DNA of 64,000 nucleotides from DATBJJ01 sp963750915 (GTDB taxonomy: Bacteria > Acidobacteriota > Vicinamibacteria > Vicinamibacterales > 2-12-FULL-66-21): NCBI GenBank assembly GCA_963750915.1, contig CAVVSF010000008.1, forward strand, positions 591,123-655,122, read 5' to 3'. Below, piece by piece: positions 8,251 through 19,801 of this stretch; position 1 is the stretch's first letter, and every line of letters begins with the position of its first letter. The position numbers and the translations under genes were made by a program. Under the pieces are notes generated by a model that saw only the letters and a list, made by a program, of their open reading frames with translations, was not told the DNA's origin and searched no databases.

Positions 8251-8967
8251 TACCGTGACTTGCGCGCGCTGCCCGACCGGCGGCGACGCCGGCGACGCCA
8301 GCAGCAGCCGGTTCTTCGGGGTGATCGCCGGGGGAATCGCCTGCGTCCACACGCGGTAGCCCTCCTGCCGCAAGGCCGTGGCCCGCGTGACGTCGATCGC
8401 GAGCGCGGCATCGAGCCATCCCGTCAGGCCGCCGGTATCAGAGACGGCCGGATCGTGGCAGCACGGCAGGACCGCAACCCGGGCCCTCGCGCGGACGGCA
8501 CACTCGAGCACCCGGTCGGTCAGCGCGCCGCAGGCATGGCACGACACGATGACGTCTGTCCGCGTCAGCGACACGGCGTCGATCGACGTCGCCATCGGCG
8601 AAACGCGTCCCGCGAGCCGCGGCCACGCCGCCGTCAGCGCGTCGCGCACCAGCGCCATCGACTGTGGCACGGCGCGATCGACGACGATCGCATCCGGCGA
8701 CGAGTCGTCGAGCAGCAGCATGATCGCCGCGAGCAGCCCGTGACCGCCCGCCATGTCGACCACCCTCCCGCCGCGAAACAGCCTTCGGGCCCGGCGCGCT
8801 ACCTCCCAGGCCTCGTACAACTCTTTTCGCGGCAGGCAGCCGGCCTCGCACGCGGCGCGGCCGATGCGATCGAACAGCGTTTCGGATGGGAAGCGGCCGA
8901 GATCGTAGCTCGTGAGGCGGCCGCGCCCGGCCGGAGAGAAGCGCGAGCTGGAATCGGTCTCGGACAT
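8242..8967 (-). CDS. Methyltransferase-like protein with cysteine/histidine-rich active region
   Basis: This 241-residue protein resembles the Methyltransf_32 / METTL25-like group: a degenerate glycine motif VVDMAGGHGLLAAIMLLL, then VSCHACGALTDRVLECAV and VAVLPCCHDPAV, where relatives have LHACGDL and PCCH. Those motifs are typical of this family and may bind a metal or stabilise the fold. The substrate is unknown. It starts 30 bp downstream of the DUF1501 gene and may be cotranscribed with it. Confidence 0.7.
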   Translation of the reverse strand: MSETDSSSRFSPAGRGRLTSYDLGRFPSETLFDRIGRAACEAGCLPRKELYEAWEVARRARRLFRGGRVVDMAGGHGLLAAIMLLLDDSSPDAIVVDRAVPQSMALVRDALTAAWPRLAGRVSPMATSIDAVSLTRTDVIVSCHACGALTDRVLECAVRARARVAVLPCCHDPAVSDTGGLTGWLDAALAIDVTRATALRQEGYRVWTQAIPPAITPKNRLLLASPASPPVGQRAQVTVDG

Positions 8968-8997
8968 GCGTTGCGATGCTGCGATCGCGGCCGACGT

Positions 8998-10454
<1,457 letters not shown>

Positions 10455-10466
10455 GGTCGGCACCGG

Positions 10467-13400
10467 TTACATGCGCGAAACGGCTTCGTCGAGGTTGAGG
10501 AGGACGTTCGCGACGATCGTCCAGGCGGCGCGCCCGGCGAGGTCGCCGGCGGCCCGGTCGCCCCCGGCACCAACGACGGCCGCGGCCGCCTCCGGCTGCG
10601 CCGCGTAGTGCGCGCGCTCGTCGTTGTAGAGCCGCACGAGGCGATCGATCTCGTCGGGCCGCGCCTCGCGCGTCAGCACCAGCTTCACCGCGTAGCTGGC
10701 GCGTTCGGCGTCGGTGGCCAGACCCGGACGCGCCAGCACACGCTCCGCGAGCGCCCTCGCCGCCTCGAACGCCGCCGGATCGTTCAGGAGTGTCAGCGCC
10801 TGGAGCGGCGTGTTGGTACGCACGCGCCGCACGGTGCAGAGCTCGCGGCTGGTGGCGTCGAACGTCATGAAGCTCGGATACGGCGCCGTCCGCCGCCAGA
10901 ACGTATAGAGGCTGCGGCGGTAGCGATCCGTCCCTTCGCTCGTCGTCCACTTGTCGCTGTTGTACGGCATGTTCCAGATGCCGGGAGGCTGCAGTGGAAA
11001 GACGGAAGGCCCGCCGATCTCGGGGTTGAGCAGGCCGCTGGCGGCGAGGCCGACGTCGCGGACCGCCTCGGCGTCGAGGCGGTAGCGGGCGCCGCGCGCG
11101 AGCAGGCGGTTGTCGGGATCGCGATCCGCGAGCACTGCCGTCACCGAGGACGACTGCCGGTAGGTCGCCGACGTCACGATCGTCCGCAGCAGCGCTTTCT
11201 GGCTCCACTTCCCCGCCACGAGCTCCGTCGCGAGCCAGTCGAGCAGCTCGGGATGCGACGGCAAGGCGCCCTGGGCGCCGAAGTCCTCGCTCGTCTCCAC
11301 CAGACCGCGGCCGAAGATCTGCTCCCACAGGCGATTGACGGTGACGCGCGCGACGAGCGGATTCTTCTCGTCCACGAGCCACCGCGCCAGGCCGAGGCGA
11401 TTCGCCGGCAGCTCGTCCCCCATCGTGTGCAGGACACCGGGCGTCCCGGCATAGACGCGCGGACCGCGCGCCGTGAACGCGCCGCGCTCGCGCAGCTCGT
11501 ACGACGGCCGCTCGAACGTCGGCCGCTCCTTCATCACCAGCGTCGAGGGAATCTTCAACGCCGCCAGCCGCTGCCGCGCCGCCGCGATCGCGTCACGCGT
11601 CGGCTTCAACGCGGTCGTCGTCGAGCGGTAGTAGCTGGCGAGCTCGTCGGCGTCCGCCTTCGATCGCGATGCCGCCGGCGTCAGCACGATCGCGCGCATC
11701 CGCGCCGGCACCTCGGCCGCGGCCAGCGGATCGAGCGCAGTGGTCGCGGCGACGCGGAAATGTCCGAGCCCCTGCCCGATGGTGCCGTCGAGCTGATCGA
11801 TGACCAGCGTCAGCCGCGAGCCGCCGCCGACGGGTTGTTCCGGGATCAGCACGGCACGCCGCGGCACCCGCGCGGTCTCGCGCATGGCGTTGATCGACCA
11901 GCCGCTGCCGGGACGGCGAACGCCGGCGGCCGGCGCGATCAGCTCCTCCGCCTTGAACGACCCCGCCGCGTCGTCGACCTTGACGCTCCGGATGCGAATC
12001 GACGTTGCCGTGTCGCCTGTCGCCGACGGCGACTCGAGCCGGAGACCGGTGATGCGGAAGTGCCCGTAGGCGTCACGCCCGGGGCCTCCCCTCGGCAGCG
12101 ACTGGTCCGGCAGCGCCTCGAGCCGCAGGCCGGTGATGCCGCCGACCGGTATCTCGAGCCGTCACCGTGTACGTCGTCTGCGCCGGGTTCTCGCCGGACG
12201 CCAGCACGGATCCATCGGCGTGCGGCGTGAGCGTGACGCCGCCGGTGGCCACGGCTGACGCGACGGTCAGCGGCGTCCATCGCGTTTCCGCCTGCCGGAT
12301 CCCCAGCTCCCAGCGCCCCTGCGCCGCGCGCAGCGCCGGCGTCGGCGTCTTGATCACGCTTTCGAGCCGCGCGATCTCGGATTCGATCTCCTTGCGCGCC
12401 TGCTCCTGCGCCGGCGTCGCGAGATCGAGCTGCGCCTCGGCGTAGCGCGTGCCGTCGCCGGCGACCCTGGTGTCGTAGGCGGTGTTGGCGAAGAACGCGA
12501 GCAGGCGGAAGTAGTCCTTCTGGGTGAACGGATCGTACTTGTGGTTGTGGCACTGGGCGCAGGCGAGCGTCGATCCGAGCCAGACCGTCGCCGTCGTGTT
12601 GACGCGATCGACGAGGACCTCGTAGAGCGACTCGTCCGGGTCGACGCCCCCTTCCTCGTTGGTCATCGCGTTGCGGTGAAACCCGCTGGCGATGCGCTGG
12701 CTGGTCGTCGCTTCGGGCAGCATGTCGCCGGCAATCTGCTCGACCGTGAACCGATCGAACGGCATGTCGCGATTGAGCGCGTCGATCACCCAGTCGCGGT
12801 ACTTCCAGATCGAGCGGCGATTGTCTTTCTCGTGGCCGTTGGTGTCGGCATAGCGCGCGAGGTCGAGCCAGGGCCTGGCCCAGCGCTCGCCGAAATGCGG
12901 CGACGCCAGCAGGCGATCGACGGCGCGCTCGTAAGCGTCGGTTGTTGTGTCGGCGAGGAACGCGTCGAGCTCCTCCGGCGTCGGCGGCAGCCCGATCAAG
13001 TCCAGCGAGAGCCGCCGCAGCAGCGCCGGCCGCGCCGCCTCCGGCGAGGGCGAGAGCTTCTCGCGCTCGAGCCTGGCCAGGATGAACCGATCGATCGCGT
13101 TGCGCGGCCACTCGCCGCGGGCCACGTCAGGCGGCGCGGAACGGACCGGCCGGACGTATGACCAGTGCTCGTCGGTCGTCGTCGCCGTGGTCGTCGTCGC
13201 GGATGCGGGCATCACCGCCCCCTGGTCGATCCAGGCACGCAACAGGGCGATCGATGATTCCGGCAACGGGTCGGCGTCGAGCGGCATCAGGTCTTCGCCC
13301 GTGAGCCCGAGAATGCGCACCAGCATCAGGCTCTCGTCGCTCTTGCCGGGCGTGACGACCGGACCGGACAGCCCGCCCCTGGCGATGAGCGCCGGATCGT

Positions 13401-13590
13401 GGAGGCGGAGCCGGGCGCGCGCGCGTTTGGGCCCGTGGCATTCGACGCAGTGCTTCTGGAAGATCGGAACGACGTCGCGGGTGAAGTCGACCGCCGCCGG
13501 CGCCGCGGCCGGAAGCTGTTGAGCCCGGGCCCCGAATGCGACGGCAAACAGTCCGGCGAGCGCGACACCGAAAGCACGCGGACGCAGCAC
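10467..13590 (-). pseudogene. Planctomycete cytochrome c / DUF1549 / DUF1553 protein, one frameshift
   Basis: A signal peptide (MLRPRAFGVALAGLFAVAFGA) is followed by a heme-binding CVECH motif of the cytochrome-c-like domain, then DUF1549 (RNAIDRFILARLEREKLSPSP onward, with YADTNGHEKDNRRSIWKYRD). The frame breaks near 12159, where one extra base turns the expected EIPVGGITGLRLE into another frame. DUF1553 then follows with NRLGLARWLVDEKNPLVARV and TNTPLQALTLLNDP. The 3124-bp span is 3n+1. It ends 12 bp before the DUF1501 start, the standard gene pair in Acidobacteria and Planctomycetes. Function is unproven, usually thought to involve extracellular polymer turnover. Confidence 0.85.
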
Positions 13591-13624
13591 AGGGTGATTC
13601 TAACCCCGGGGGCTCTCCATTGCC

Positions 13625-13850
13625 GTGCTGGGTGCGTGGTGCCTGGTGCCTGGTGCTCGGGGTGCGAAGGTGCGAGGGTGCCGGGTGCGAAGGTGCGGAG
13701 TGCGAGGGTGCGAGGGTGCGAGGGTGCGAGGGTGCGAGGGTGCGAGGGTGCGCACTCGCACGTCGCACGTCGCACTTTGCACGTCGCACCCTTGCACGCT
13801 TGCACCCTCGCACCCGAGCACCCAGGCACCAGGCACCACGCACGAAGCAC
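13625..13850. repeat. GTGC-rich long hairpin element, copy 1
   Basis: The left end (GTGCGTGGTGCCTGG and GTGCTCGG, from 13625) is complementary to the right end (GAGCACC, AGGCACCAGGCACC and ACGCACGAAGCAC, to 13850). Between them lies a tandem run of about 6.5 copies of the 8-bp unit TGCGAGGG (13701-13752), then reverse-complement words (TCGCACG, TTGCACC). It fills most of the 388-bp gap between the DUF1549/1553 gene and the hydrolase. A second member of the family lies at 17018-17260. No coding function is likely. Confidence 0.85.
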
Positions 13851-13979
13851 GATCCTGCATCGAAGTCGCAATCGATACCTCGATCGTGTAGCCGCGATCG
13901 CGAGCGTGTTTGTTAGCATCCCGGCACCGACGATTCACTTCGGCAGAATTCACCATCAGCGGTAGCAAGGAGCAAAGCG

Positions 13980-14828
13980 ATGGCGGTCATGACACAAGCG
14001 ACGGAAGAGCGGATACAGGGCGGCGCAGGGCTTCAGATCTTCGTGCGATCGTGGCGGCCGGCGAGCGCGCCGCGCGGTGTGGTCGCGATCGTGCACGGCG
14101 TGAAGTCGCACAGCGGCTACTACTTCTGGGCGGCAGAGCAGCTCGTAGCCCGAGGGTTCGCCATCTATGCCGTCGACCTGCACGGCCGCGGCAACTCGGA
14201 GGGCGAGCGCTTCTATCTCGAGAAGCTCGACGATTACGTCGACGACGTTCGGGCGCTGATTGGCCTGGCGAAATCACGCGAGCCGGGACTGCCGCTCTAC
14301 CTCCTCGGCCACAGCGCCGGCGGCGTCATTTCGTCGATCTACACGCTCGAGCACCAGTCCGAGCTCGCCGGCTTCATCTGCGAGAGCTTCGCGTTCCAGG
14401 TCTACGCTCCCGATCTCGCGCTCGCCGTCGTCAAGGGGTTGAGCCATGTGCTGCCGCACGTGCACGTCCTCAACCTTAAAACCGAGGACTTCTCGCGCGA
14501 CCCGAAGGCGGTGCAGGCGATGCTCGACGATCCATTGATCAAGGACGAGGTCCAGCCGACGCGCACCGTCGCGCAGCTCGTCCTCGCCGACGAACGGCTG
14601 GAGCGCGAGTTCCCACAGATCACGCTGCCGGTGCTGATCCTGCACGGGACGGCGGACAAGGTGACCAAGCCGGGCGGCAGCCAGCTCTTCTACGACACTG
14701 CCGGCTCGCAGGACAAGACGCTGAAGCTGTACGACGGCCACGCCCACGATCTCCTGAACGATCTCGATCGCGACAAGGTGATGGGCGACATCGTCGGCTG
14801 GCTCGAAGCGAGACTGCCGCGGGCCTGA
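13980..14828 (+). CDS. Monoacylglycerol lipase-like alpha/beta hydrolase
   Basis: The 282-residue protein belongs to the serine aminopeptidase S33/lysophospholipase group. The oxyanion motif VHGVKSHSGYY, the nucleophile elbow LLGHSAGG (Ser112), the acid in LHGTADKVT (Asp226) and a histidine in DGHAHDLL (His256) give a full triad. No signal peptide is seen, so it is probably cytoplasmic. Start ATG 13980 has AAGGAG about 7 bp upstream; ATG 13989 is a second option. It is flanked by a repeat upstream and stands alone. Substrates of relatives are mono- and lysoglycerolipids; the natural substrate here is unknown. Confidence 0.85.
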   Translation: MAVMTQATEERIQGGAGLQIFVRSWRPASAPRGVVAIVHGVKSHSGYYFWAAEQLVARGFAIYAVDLHGRGNSEGERFYLEKLDDYVDDVRALIGLAKSREPGLPLYLLGHSAGGVISSIYTLEHQSELAGFICESFAFQVYAPDLALAVVKGLSHVLPHVHVLNLKTEDFSRDPKAVQAMLDDPLIKDEVQPTRTVAQLVLADERLEREFPQITLPVLILHGTADKVTKPGGSQLFYDTAGSQDKTLKLYDGHAHDLLNDLDRDKVMGDIVGWLEARLPRA

Positions 14829-15071
14829 TCGGTCGAGTGCATGGGCGCTGCCGGAGGTCCTCCGGCAACCGCCTCCCCCAGCCGCTTGCCCCGGGCCCCG
14901 CGCACGGTCTATCCTGCCAGTGCGCATCAGGGCGCTTCCGTGTCCGCGGAAAGGACTGCGTCCACCTGGTCGATCGAACTTCATGATTCGTCGATGAACT
15001 CTTTTCTGCCCGAGTGAGCGGACACCGGGCGCGCGGCCGTGGCACCGCCGCGGCCAGGAAAGGAGCTCATC

Positions 15072-17471
15072 ATGCCCGGCGCTTCCCTCCCTACACGCAC
15101 GCTGGCCGACCGGCCAGATCTCGACCAACTGAAACGGCAGGCCAAGGATCTGCTCGCGGCGTTTCGCGGCGGCGAGCCCGAGGCAGCCAGAGAGGTCACG
15201 GCGCACTATCACGACGCCAGCCCGGCCTCGTTCGCGCTGCACGACGCGCAGCTGGTGATCGCGCGCGCCTACGGCTTCGCGAGCTGGCCGCGGCTGAAGG
15301 CCTACGTCGAGGGCGCCAACGATCGCGAGCTCGTCGCGGCGATTGCCTCGGGAGATGTCGATCGCGCCGCGGCGATGCTCGCGGCGCGTCCCGAGCTCGC
15401 GATGCGCAGCGGCGCGCTGCTGGTGGCGGTGCAGGCTCGCAGCGTGACGCTCGTTCGCCTGCTGATGCGCCATGGCGCCAACGCCCACGTCGGCGTCTAT
15501 CCCCACCGCGACGCAACGAACCCGCTGACGATCGCCGCCGAACGCGGCTACGACGATGTTGTCGCCGCGATTCGCGAGGAAGAACGGCGGCGGCAGTCAG
15601 ACCGGAGCGGCGTCACCGAACCGGCCGACGAGCTCTTCGCCGCGCTTGGATCGGGTGACGACGAGTGGGCGATCCGGCTGATGACAGTCACGCCGGCGCT
15701 CGTCGAGGTCCGTCACGCCGTATTCGACGTCACACCCCTTCTCGCCGCCGCCCGCCGACTCAACGCTCCGCTCGTGCGCTGGCTCACCAGCCATGGCGCC
15801 TCCATCGACGCTCGAGGCGGCGCGCACCCCGCAGATGACGTGCAACGGCAGAGAGGCGATGCCGGCCACACGGCGCTCGATATCGCCGCCTACTCATCGG
15901 GACTCGGCGCTGATGGCAGCGACACTCGCGTCCGCTTCTCGAGCGTCGCCGAGACGCTCCTGCACTCTGGCGCGTCCATGACTCCCCGGGCCGCCGTCGC
16001 GCTCGGCCGGCTCGACTGGCTTCGCGCCAGAAGCGCGGACGGCACGCTGGTCAATCGGATCGAGGAATCCGGCGGGCTGCTCCGCGTCGCCGTCAGCCAC
16101 GATCGCGCCGACGTGCTCGCGTTCCTCCTCGACGCCGGCTTCGATCCCGACGAGCGGACCAGGTTCCGCGATGTTGGCGGGGATGGAGTGGTGTTCACGT
16201 GGGGCATGCCGCTGTGGCAGTGCGCCGCGACGGACCGGCACGAGATGGCGCGGATGCTGCTGGCGCGCGGCGCCGATCCCAACGCCGAGGTCTACGCCAG
16301 CGGCAGCCCGATTCACCGCGCCTACGACCGCGGCAACCGGCAGATGATCGAGCTGCTCGAGCAGCATGGCGGCGCGCTCGACGCCAGCGCCGTCGGATTC
16401 TACGGCCTCGCCGATCGCGCCGCGCCGCTGCTCGCGTCGCGCGACGAGTCGGCCGAGGCGAGCATCAAGGATCTGCTGCACGGCGCCGCCTGCGGCGGCC
16501 ACGAGGACATCATCCGGCAGGCCCTGGCGCGGATCGAGTGGCGCCGCGACGATCCGCGATGGTTCCCGATCCTCGAGCAGCCGCTGCGAGTTTCCGAGCG
16601 GCCGGGCGCCGACCGCAACCGCTTCGTCCGGTGCTTCGCGCTGCTCGTGGCCCGCTGCGATCCGAACCTGCGCGGCCGCCTGGCCGAGGGGCAGCCGTTC
16701 GGCCTGACGCTCCTGCACACCGTCGCCGGCGCGAGGCCGCACGTCACAAGCGAGGAGCGCGTCGCCTTCGCCACGCTGCTGCTCGACGCCGGCGCCCGCC
16801 TCGATGCGCGTGACCTCATTCTCGAGTGCACGCCGCTCGCCTGGGCCTGCCGCTGGGGCCAGGGCGAGCTCGTCGACCTCTTCCTCTCGCGCGGCGCCGA
16901 CCCCATCGAAGCCGGCGCACCAGCCTGGGCGACGCCGCTGGCGTGGGCGACCAAGATGGGCCACGGAGACATCGAAGCCGCGCTGCGTCAGCGCTGGCGC
17001 GCGGTGAATCGAAGTGCTTCGGGCTGGGTGCCTTGGTGCCTGGTGCTTGATGTGCGAGGTGCGAGGGTGCCGGGGGCGAGGGTGCCGGGGGCGAGGGTGC
17101 CGGGGGCGAGGGTGCCGGGGCGAGGGTGCCGGGGGCGAAGGTGCCGGGGGAGGGTGCGCACTTCGCATCGTCCACCAGCACTTTGCACCCTTGCACCTTT
17201 GCACCCTTGCACCTTCGCACATCGAGCACCCAGGCACCCAGGCACCACGCACGAAGCACTTTCGAGAGCGCCGCTCAGCGAATGCCGGCTGTGGCCGCTG
17301 GCGACGTCATGCGCGAGGGCTTTTCGTCCTTCAGCCAGTAGCCGAACCACTGCCGCAGCCGCGACAGGCGGTCGGTCAGCAGCCACGGCTCGCCGGTGCG
17401 CGAGAGGTCGTGGTTGGATCGCGGGTAGCGCACGAACTCGACCCGGACGGCGTGCTTCTGCAGCGCCATGA
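15072..17471 (+). CDS. Ankyrin-repeat protein with C-terminus extended through a repeat element
   Basis: ATG 15072 follows an AGGAAAGGAG ribosome-binding site. Residues 1-75 contain an N-terminal segment with LDQLKRQAKDLLAAF and ARAYGFASWPRLKAYVEG, a pattern common in soil-bacterial ankyrin proteins. Ankyrin repeats follow to about residue 645 (for example GHTALDIAAY, ARMLLARGADPNAEVY, VDLFLSRGADPIEAG). From about 17018 the frame enters the second GTGC element and encodes a GARVP repeat, then runs on to 17471 inside the opposite S9 peptidase gene. The last 150 or so residues are therefore very unlikely to be ancestral, and an original stop was probably lost. Ankyrin repeats mediate protein binding; the partner is unknown. 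Confidence 0.8.
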   Translation: MPGASLPTRTLADRPDLDQLKRQAKDLLAAFRGGEPEAAREVTAHYHDASPASFALHDAQLVIARAYGFASWPRLKAYVEGANDRELVAAIASGDVDRAAAMLAARPELAMRSGALLVAVQARSVTLVRLLMRHGANAHVGVYPHRDATNPLTIAAERGYDDVVAAIREEERRRQSDRSGVTEPADELFAALGSGDDEWAIRLMTVTPALVEVRHAVFDVTPLLAAARRLNAPLVRWLTSHGASIDARGGAHPADDVQRQRGDAGHTALDIAAYSSGLGADGSDTRVRFSSVAETLLHSGASMTPRAAVALGRLDWLRARSADGTLVNRIEESGGLLRVAVSHDRADVLAFLLDAGFDPDERTRFRDVGGDGVVFTWGMPLWQCAATDRHEMARMLLARGADPNAEVYASGSPIHRAYDRGNRQMIELLEQHGGALDASAVGFYGLADRAAPLLASRDESAEASIKDLLHGAACGGHEDIIRQALARIEWRRDDPRWFPILEQPLRVSERPGADRNRFVRCFALLVARCDPNLRGRLAEGQPFGLTLLHTVAGARPHVTSEERVAFATLLLDAGARLDARDLILECTPLAWACRWGQGELVDLFLSRGADPIEAGAPAWATPLAWATKMGHGDIEAALRQRWRAVNRSASGWVPWCLVLDVRGARVPGARVPGARVPGARVPGRGCRGRRCRGRVRTSHRPPALCTLAPLHPCTFAHRAPRHPGTTHEALSRAPLSECRLWPLATSCARAFRPSASSRTTAAAATGGRSAATARRCARGRGWIAGSARTRPGRRASAAP
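17018..17260. repeat. GTGC-rich long hairpin element, copy 2
   Basis: The ends match copy 1 (GTGCCTGGTGCTTG on the left; GAGCACCCAGGCACC and ACGCACGAAGCAC on the right). The interior holds five to six units of a 15-bp repeat, GAGGGTGCCGGGGGC, starting at 17063, where copy 1 has an 8-bp unit. The 15-bp unit keeps the ankyrin frame open. This shows the element's ends are conserved while its core varies. Confidence 0.85.
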
Positions 17472-19692
17472 ACCACTGCTCGGCGTCGGCGATCGGGGTC
17501 CGGTGATCTTCCTCCGACTGGACGATGAGCGTTGGCGTCTTTACCTTGTCGGCGTACTTGATCGGCGACATGTTGATGTACGAGTCCCAGCTCTGCCACG
17601 GCGTGCCGAGGAACTCGCCCTCTGTCAGCGACTGCGCGTCCGAGGTGCCGTACCAGCTCACCCAGTTGACGATCATGCGATCGGTCTGGGCCGCCTTGAA
17701 GCGGTTCGTCTTCGTCGTGATCCACGCCGTCATGAAGCCGCCGTACGAGCCGCCGCTGACGCCAAGCCGCGTCGCGTCGACGTCGGGCCGCGCCGCGGCG
17801 ATGTCCACCGCCTTCATCAGGTCGGCGTAGTCCTCGTCGCCCCAGCGATTGCGAATCATGTTGCTGAACTCGCCGCCGTAGCCGCTCGAGCCGCGCGGGT
17901 TGGTGTAGAGCACCCACATGCCGGCGCCGGCGAGGTTCTGGAACTCGTCGAACCAGCCTTCGTTGTAGGCTGAATGCGGCCCGCCGTGGATGTAAAGAAC
18001 GAGCGGATACTTCTTCCCGGGCTCGTAGCCGAACGGCTTGACCAGCCAGGCCTCGATCTCGACGTCGCCGACCGACTTGTAGGTGAAGCGCTCGTTCGGA
18101 GCCCAGGCGATCTGCTGGTTGAGCGCGGCGTTGAACGACGTCAGCTGCCGCTCCGGCGTCGCGCCGGACAGGTCGCTGATGAAGAGCTCGCCCGGCACGT
18201 CCGCCGTGCTGGCGACGTACGCGACTTTCGTCGGCGCGGTGTCGTAGGAGAAACCGGTGATCCGCCGGCGCCCGCCAATCACTTCCTTGCGATCGCCGGT
18301 GATCGGGTTGATGCGATAGAGCGCGTTGCGGCCGCCGAGCGTCAGCTGCACCAGGGCCTGGTCGGCACGCTGCCACGCGACCGCGCCGGGATCCATCCGC
18401 AAGCCGTCGGTCAGGCTCTTCGTCGTCAGGGTCGCGACGTCGGCGGCGAAGACGTTGGTGTTGGTGCCGAGCCCGTTGTTCGCCGTGAAGGTAATGACGC
18501 GCGAATCCGGAGACCAGGTGACGCTGCTCTCGTTGCCGGGCGTCCGGATGCGCCGCGGCGCGCCGCCGGCCGCAGGCATCACGAAGAGATCCGACTGCAG
18601 CCGTTCGCGCGTCGCGGCGGTGCGCGCCGCGTCGGTCCCGAGCTTGAGAATCTCGTCGCGGACCTTCCGCAGTTCGGGATCGGGACGAAGGTCGCCGTCG
18701 GCGGCGAAGACAATCCACTTGCCATCGGGCGAGACGGTCGCGGCGCGGTGCGAGTAGGTCGAGCTCGTGATCGCCTTGCGTCCGGCGCCGTCGAGCCGGT
18801 CGACGAGAATCTGCGTCGGCGGCTGGCCCTCGGCGGGCACGAGATCGCCGCGGCCGCGACCGCCGCCGCGTCCGGCCGGCGCGCCGGTGCTCGGGACGAA
18901 GCCGCGGCCGTTGGCCTTGTAGCGCATGTCGGTGATCTGCATGCCGTCAAACCGCGCTGGATCCAGCGGCAGCGTCACCGCGTTCACCGGCGGTCTCGCC
19001 ATCGGCGGCATCTTCCCGTAGGGATCGTTCGGGTCGCTGCCGCGGCCGCGGCCGCCGCCGCGATTCCCGCCGGCGCTCTCGACGCCGGTGTAGACCGTGA
19101 AGCTCTTGTCGGCCGGCTGGCTCGATGCCGGCCCCTGCCCCGGGCCGCCTTGACGCCCGGAGAACTCGCCACCGCTCGTGTCCGCCTCGGCCGGCCCGTC
19201 AGACGCGGCCGTGTAAGGCGACTCGCCGCCCGGACGATCCACGCGCACCGCCCACTGCGTCGTGGTATAGCCGGGCCTCGTCGATGTGTAGATGACCTGC
19301 GTGCTGTCGGGGCTGAAGCGCGGCGCCGTGCTGTCGAACCCGGGAGCGCTGAACCTGACCGGCGCGCCACCGTCCGGCGCGGTCGCGACGACCCAGATCT
19401 CGCTCATCCGGGCATTCTTGGCTTCGACGACCGACGTCACCTGCACGGCGACGTACTTCCCGTCGGGGCTCATCACCGGCGCGGTGACGGTCTTGAGCTT
19501 GTACCAGTCGGCCGGTTCGAACGCGCGTTTCGCGCCGGGTGTCGCCGCCGGCGTCGCGGCAGCCTGTGGTGCCGCGGCCTGTGGTGCGGCAGACGGCGTC
19601 TGCGCTTTGCCCCAGGGCGCGAGCGCGGTCGCGATGAGGATGGCAACGGCCGCGACCGTCGCGCGCCGGGATGAAGGACGAACGTCGTTCAT
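17275..19692 (-). CDS. S9 family prolyl oligopeptidase-like peptidase (secreted)
   Basis: This 805-residue enzyme has a signal peptide, an alanine/proline-rich linker, a PD40 beta-propeller (SPDGKYVAVQ, FSPDSTQVIYTS, VSPDGKWIVFA) and a C-terminal hydrolase domain. The triad is Ser649 (GGSYGGFMT), Asp729 (SEEDHRTP) and His761 (SNHDLSRTGEP). A glycine/arginine-rich insert (GGNRGGGRGRG) interrupts the propeller. It should act as a periplasmic or secreted dipeptidyl/acylaminoacyl peptidase. ATG 19692 is preferred to the open frame 20 codons upstream because GGAG lies 9-12 bp before it. Its 3' end overlaps the extended ankyrin frame on the other strand. Confidence 0.9.
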   Translation of the reverse strand: MNDVRPSSRRATVAAVAILIATALAPWGKAQTPSAAPQAAAPQAAATPAATPGAKRAFEPADWYKLKTVTAPVMSPDGKYVAVQVTSVVEAKNARMSEIWVVATAPDGGAPVRFSAPGFDSTAPRFSPDSTQVIYTSTRPGYTTTQWAVRVDRPGGESPYTAASDGPAEADTSGGEFSGRQGGPGQGPASSQPADKSFTVYTGVESAGGNRGGGRGRGSDPNDPYGKMPPMARPPVNAVTLPLDPARFDGMQITDMRYKANGRGFVPSTGAPAGRGGGRGRGDLVPAEGQPPTQILVDRLDGAGRKAITSSTYSHRAATVSPDGKWIVFAADGDLRPDPELRKVRDEILKLGTDAARTAATRERLQSDLFVMPAAGGAPRRIRTPGNESSVTWSPDSRVITFTANNGLGTNTNVFAADVATLTTKSLTDGLRMDPGAVAWQRADQALVQLTLGGRNALYRINPITGDRKEVIGGRRRITGFSYDTAPTKVAYVASTADVPGELFISDLSGATPERQLTSFNAALNQQIAWAPNERFTYKSVGDVEIEAWLVKPFGYEPGKKYPLVLYIHGGPHSAYNEGWFDEFQNLAGAGMWVLYTNPRGSSGYGGEFSNMIRNRWGDEDYADLMKAVDIAAARPDVDATRLGVSGGSYGGFMTAWITTKTNRFKAAQTDRMIVNWVSWYGTSDAQSLTEGEFLGTPWQSWDSYINMSPIKYADKVKTPTLIVQSEEDHRTPIADAEQWFMALQKHAVRVEFVRYPRSNHDLSRTGEPWLLTDRLSRLRQWFGYWLKDEKPSRMTSPAATAGIR

Positions 19693-19801
19693 GGTCTCGT
19701 GCTCCGTGATACGCCTGCCGGCGGGATGACGAAGCCTAACATAGCAGTTCACCGCACTCGCGCTACGTCACCGGCGCCGGGCTTTGACGCATAATTGATT
19801 C

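Noticed and set aside
13701..13752. CRISPR-like regular repeats.
   Set aside because: The unit is only 8 bp with no spacers; it is the core of the GTGC hairpin element.
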